Shown here: piece by piece, positions 5,377-8,097 of the stretch
Numbering within the stretch: the first letter of the stretch is position 1
Layout of the letters: each line of letters begins with the position of its first letter
NCBI GenBank assembly: GCA_016780605.1
Contig: JADHLS010000215.1
Span: forward strand, 1-8,097
DNA: 8,097 bases
Reading direction: 5' to 3'
DNA from: Reyranella sp.
GTDB taxonomy: Bacteria; Pseudomonadota; Alphaproteobacteria; Reyranellales; Reyranellaceae
Translations under genes and position numbers: made by a program
Notes under the pieces: model-generated
Told to the model about the DNA's origin: nothing
What the model saw: only the letters and a program-made list of their open reading frames with translations
Databases searched by the model: none

Positions 5377-8097
5377 TATGATCCCGTCTAACTCCCCGAC
5401 TGATCTTATCCCACGGCACGTCAAGGCCGCACGAGCGCTCCTCGCCTGGTCCCAGCAGGATCTCGCCAAGGCAGCGAAGGTGGCGACCTCAACGGTAGCC
5501 GACTTCGAGCGCGGCCAGCGGACCCCGGTTGCAAACAATGCCCAAGCCATTCGCGCCGCTCTGGAAACTGCAGGAATCCGCTTCCTGCCCACCGGCGCAG
5601 TGATCGGGCCAGCAGTGCCGATTGTAACCCAATCCAGCCGCCCCGGCGCGCCAGTCCGTTGGGTGAGCGCTCAGGACCTATCCGACTGGGCAAACCGCAC
5701 GGACGGGGCCGTCAGCTTGCCAACTCTGCTGGCATTCCTGATCCGCGCCACCCACGGGACCGCCGTCCGGCTTCGTTTCCCGGCTGACGAAGGGGTCCGG
5801 CATCCAGGCTGGGATGGCCAGACTGACGCCGACGACGCGAGCGAATACGTGCCCCAGGGCGTGGCCGGCTGGGAGATCGGCGCCCAGCGCAGCGGCATCC
5901 CCCAGAAAGCCGCCGACGACTACCGCAAGCGCACCGACAAACCCGCGCCGATCGACGCGGCGACTGCGACCTATATATTCGTCACGCCGCGGCATTGGCC
6001 GCAGAAGGACGAGTGGGCGAAGGCGCGCAAGGCCGAAGGGCCATGGCATGACGTTCGCGTCTACGACGCCGACGACCTGGTCCACTGGATAGAGCAGACG
6101 CCGGCGGTCGGTCTGTGGCTGGCGACGCGTCTGGGCAAGCGTCCGCCCGGCACGCGGGAGCTGGACGAGGTCTGGGAGGAGTGGTCCCGCGCCACGCAGT
6201 GGCCGCTGACCGAGGACCTGGTGCTTAGCGACCGTGACCAGGACGCCGCCGAAGTGCTGCGTTGGCTTCGCGGCGAACCGTCAGTCCTGTCACTGCAGGC
6301 CACCACCACCGACGAAGCCGTGGCCTTCTTTCACGCCGCGCTGAGCGAGTTGCCTGATGACTTCGGCAAGGCCTATCGCGCCCGCTGCCTGGTGGCGACA
6401 ACCGCCGCGGCCGCCCGCGCGCTCACCAACGCACCGGCGCCCCTGATCCTCCTGCTTACCGAGCCGGAACCGGGTCTCGCGCGCGCACTCGCCGACCGTG
6501 GCCATTACGTCCTGCAGGCCTACGATGACAGGCCGGTGACGAGCGGCCAGGTCCGCACGCTAGCGCGGCCATCGCGCGAGGGCATCGCCAGCGCCCTGAT
6601 GGCGGCCGGCATCGCCGACCCGCGTGCCAAGGCCCTGGCGCGAGACAGCGCCCGCAACCTAGCCGTCCTGCGCCGCCTGATCCCGGCGGCGCCAGGCCGC
6701 AAGCCCAAATGGGCAGAAGATCCGCCGCCGCACGCGTTGCTGGCGGCATTGCTCGCAGGCGGCTGGGACGAGAACGGCGAAGCCGACAAGGCCCGCGTCT
6801 CAGAGCTGGCCGATGCGCCCTACGACTCGGTCGTCGCCGCTCTGACACGCTATGTAGGTCAGTTCGACAGTCCGCTGCAGAAGATCGGCTCGACCTGGCG
6901 CATTGCATCCCCGTCCGACGCCTGGCCACTGCTGGCCCATCACCTAACGGCGGCGGACATCAAGCGCTTCGAGGCGGCTGCCCATGCCGTCCTGGGATCG
7001 GCGGACCCGCGGTTCGACTTGGACCCGAATGAGCGGTGGATGGCCGCCGTTCGGGGAGTCCACCGCGACTACTCGGGGATGCTTCGCCACGGGATCGGCC
7101 AAGTCCTGATCCTCCTCGCCCTCTGGGGCGACCGGGTGGTCACTGTGCCCGACGCCAAGCGGCGGGCCGACGCCATCGTCGCCAAGCTGCTGCAGAACGC
7201 CGATGATCGACGGTGGTGGTCGCTGTCGCGCGACTTCCGCCTCCTGGCCGAGGCTTCGCCGTCCGCCTTCCTGTCGGCGGTCGAAGACAGCCTCGGCCAA
7301 AATAACCCGCCGATCAGCGCCCTGTTCGGGCACGACGAGGGCGGAATCTTCGGCGCCGAGCACCTGTCCGATCTAATGTGGGCGTTAGAGTCACTGGCCT
7401 GGTCCCCGGACTGGATGCCCCGGGTGACCCATGTCTTGGCCCGCCTCGATGCCATCGACGTCAAGCCGCGCCGCTACACGAACGGGCCGGCCAACAGCCT
7501 GCGCGAGATCCACCTGCTCTGGAGCCCCCAGACCTTCGCCAACCTCAACGAGCGTCTGCGCGCGCTAGACCTGATCCGGAAACGGGAGTCGAACGCAGCC
7601 TGGAAGCTCATGCTCGGCATCCTGCCCCGTGGGCACGACACCTCCTCGCCTTCGCCAATGCCGCGCTGGCGTGACTTCAGCGTCGATACGGTAGAATCGG
7701 TCACCTGGGCACTGATCGGCCGCGGCGCCGCCGCAGTCAGCGAACGTCTGCTGGCCGACGTCGGCACGATCCCGGCGCGCTGGGTGCTGCTGCTCGACCG
7801 AATCGGCGACTTGGCCCCAGGGCCCGATGCCGTTCTCGAGGCGCTCGAAGCTGCCGAACCCCGTATCACCAACAAAGAGGACCGCGCGATCTTCTGGAAT
7901 AAGCTGCGCGGCGTCCTGCACCACAACCGGCAGTTCGCCGACGCCGAGTGGAGCTTGCGGACACCTGTGCTGGACCGCCTGGAAGCAATCTACGACCGCT
8001 TCGCGCCCGACAATCCGCTGGAGCAGATCGCGTGGCTCTTCCAACAGGCAGTGCAACTGCCCAAGCCCTCCGCCGAGGGCTGGCAGGCCGAGCAACG
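5372..8097 (+). CDS. XRE HTH fused to putative PD-(D/E)xK-like nuclease and NTPase-like/helical domains, partial
   Basis: One unbroken frame of 908 codons runs to the window edge, with the C-terminus missing. Residues 12-72 are a clear XRE helix-turn-helix (HVKAARALLAWSQQDLAKAA, then TSTVADFERGQRTP). A linker follows to about 94. Residues 95-255 look like a restriction-endonuclease fold: PGWDG with D148, VPQGVAGWEIG with E168, KAADDYRKR with K179, then TYIFVTPRHW (200-209) and WHDVRVYDADDLVHWIE (225-241). Residues ~260-440 resemble a STAND/AAA-type region without a canonical P-loop: VLSLQATTTDEA stands where one might be, PLILLLTEPE is Walker-B-like, and RDSARNLAVLRRL is at 424-436. The rest is helical (for example GIGQVLILLALWGD), with no named domain. 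I recognise the nuclease-like pattern from large uncharacterised bacterial proteins but cannot verify it here. ATG at 5378 is an alternative start. No Shine-Dalgarno is seen, and initiation may be leaderless. Confidence 0.8.
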   Translation, partial: MTMIPSNSPTDLIPRHVKAARALLAWSQQDLAKAAKVATSTVADFERGQRTPVANNAQAIRAALETAGIRFLPTGAVIGPAVPIVTQSSRPGAPVRWVSAQDLSDWANRTDGAVSLPTLLAFLIRATHGTAVRLRFPADEGVRHPGWDGQTDADDASEYVPQGVAGWEIGAQRSGIPQKAADDYRKRTDKPAPIDAATATYIFVTPRHWPQKDEWAKARKAEGPWHDVRVYDADDLVHWIEQTPAVGLWLATRLGKRPPGTRELDEVWEEWSRATQWPLTEDLVLSDRDQDAAEVLRWLRGEPSVLSLQATTTDEAVAFFHAALSELPDDFGKAYRARCLVATTAAAARALTNAPAPLILLLTEPEPGLARALADRGHYVLQAYDDRPVTSGQVRTLARPSREGIASALMAAGIADPRAKALARDSARNLAVLRRLIPAAPGRKPKWAEDPPPHALLAALLAGGWDENGEADKARVSELADAPYDSVVAALTRYVGQFDSPLQKIGSTWRIASPSDAWPLLAHHLTAADIKRFEAAAHAVLGSADPRFDLDPNERWMAAVRGVHRDYSGMLRHGIGQVLILLALWGDRVVTVPDAKRRADAIVAKLLQNADDRRWWSLSRDFRLLAEASPSAFLSAVEDSLGQNNPPISALFGHDEGGIFGAEHLSDLMWALESLAWSPDWMPRVTHVLARLDAIDVKPRRYTNGPANSLREIHLLWSPQTFANLNERLRALDLIRKRESNAAWKLMLGILPRGHDTSSPSPMPRWRDFSVDTVESVTWALIGRGAAAVSERLLADVGTIPARWVLLLDRIGDLAPGPDAVLEALEAAEPRITNKEDRAIFWNKLRGVLHHNRQFADAEWSLRTPVLDRLEAIYDRFAPDNPLEQIAWLFQQAVQLPKPSAEGWQAEQ

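Noticed and set aside
5288..5419. N-terminal extension of AbiEi by 44 residues
   Set aside because: It would be translated through a good sigma70 promoter and into the start of the divergent gene. The domain begins naturally at MAERHMSYRDR.
1..8097. CRISPR array or insertion sequence
   Set aside because: No regularly spaced repeats of 20 bp or more, no transposase-like frame and no terminal inverted repeats were seen on reading either strand.

Overview
The window is GC-rich throughout (about 65% by eye) with strong G/C preference at third codon positions. Gene content (a nitroreductase-family flavoprotein, a HAD type II hydrolase, an AbiE-type toxin-antitoxin pair) and codon style suggest an alphaproteobacterium, perhaps Hyphomicrobiales or Rhodospirillales. 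This is inference: no rRNA or other phylogenetic marker is present.

Left part (1-3213), ordinary chromosome-like genes. A two-helix membrane protein runs off the left edge on the minus strand. Divergent from it are a small His-tailed hypothetical protein and a nitroreductase-family protein, 9 bp apart and probably co-transcribed. Then come a peptidoglycan-binding-like protein with a C-terminal HExxH metallopeptidase-like domain, and a HAD type II hydrolase, both on the plus strand.

Junction (3214-3746). Seventeen bases after the HAD stop lies a minus-strand copy of a tRNA 3' end (T-loop to CCA) without the rest of the tRNA. A small dyad overlaps its inner edge, and two copies of GATACCAACA follow at a 12-bp period. 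I read this as one end of an integrated genomic island, with the island extending rightward beyond the window. No integrase is visible. The roughly 490 bp after it are almost gene-free.

Right part (3747-8097), defence-type cargo. abiEi and abiEii (type IV toxin-antitoxin) form a minus-strand operon with a 4-bp ATGA overlap. Divergent from them, across about 84 bp of AT-rich DNA, one unbroken reading frame runs from 5372 to the right edge (908 codons, still open). It encodes an XRE-type helix-turn-helix fused to a putative PD-(D/E)xK-like nuclease domain and then to a large NTPase-like and helical region. A perfect 7-bp dyad covers its predicted -10 and start codon, so self-repression through its own DNA-binding domain is plausible. 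This fused protein, sharing an intergenic region with an AbiE system inside a putative tRNA-targeted island, is the best candidate here for an undescribed defence system.
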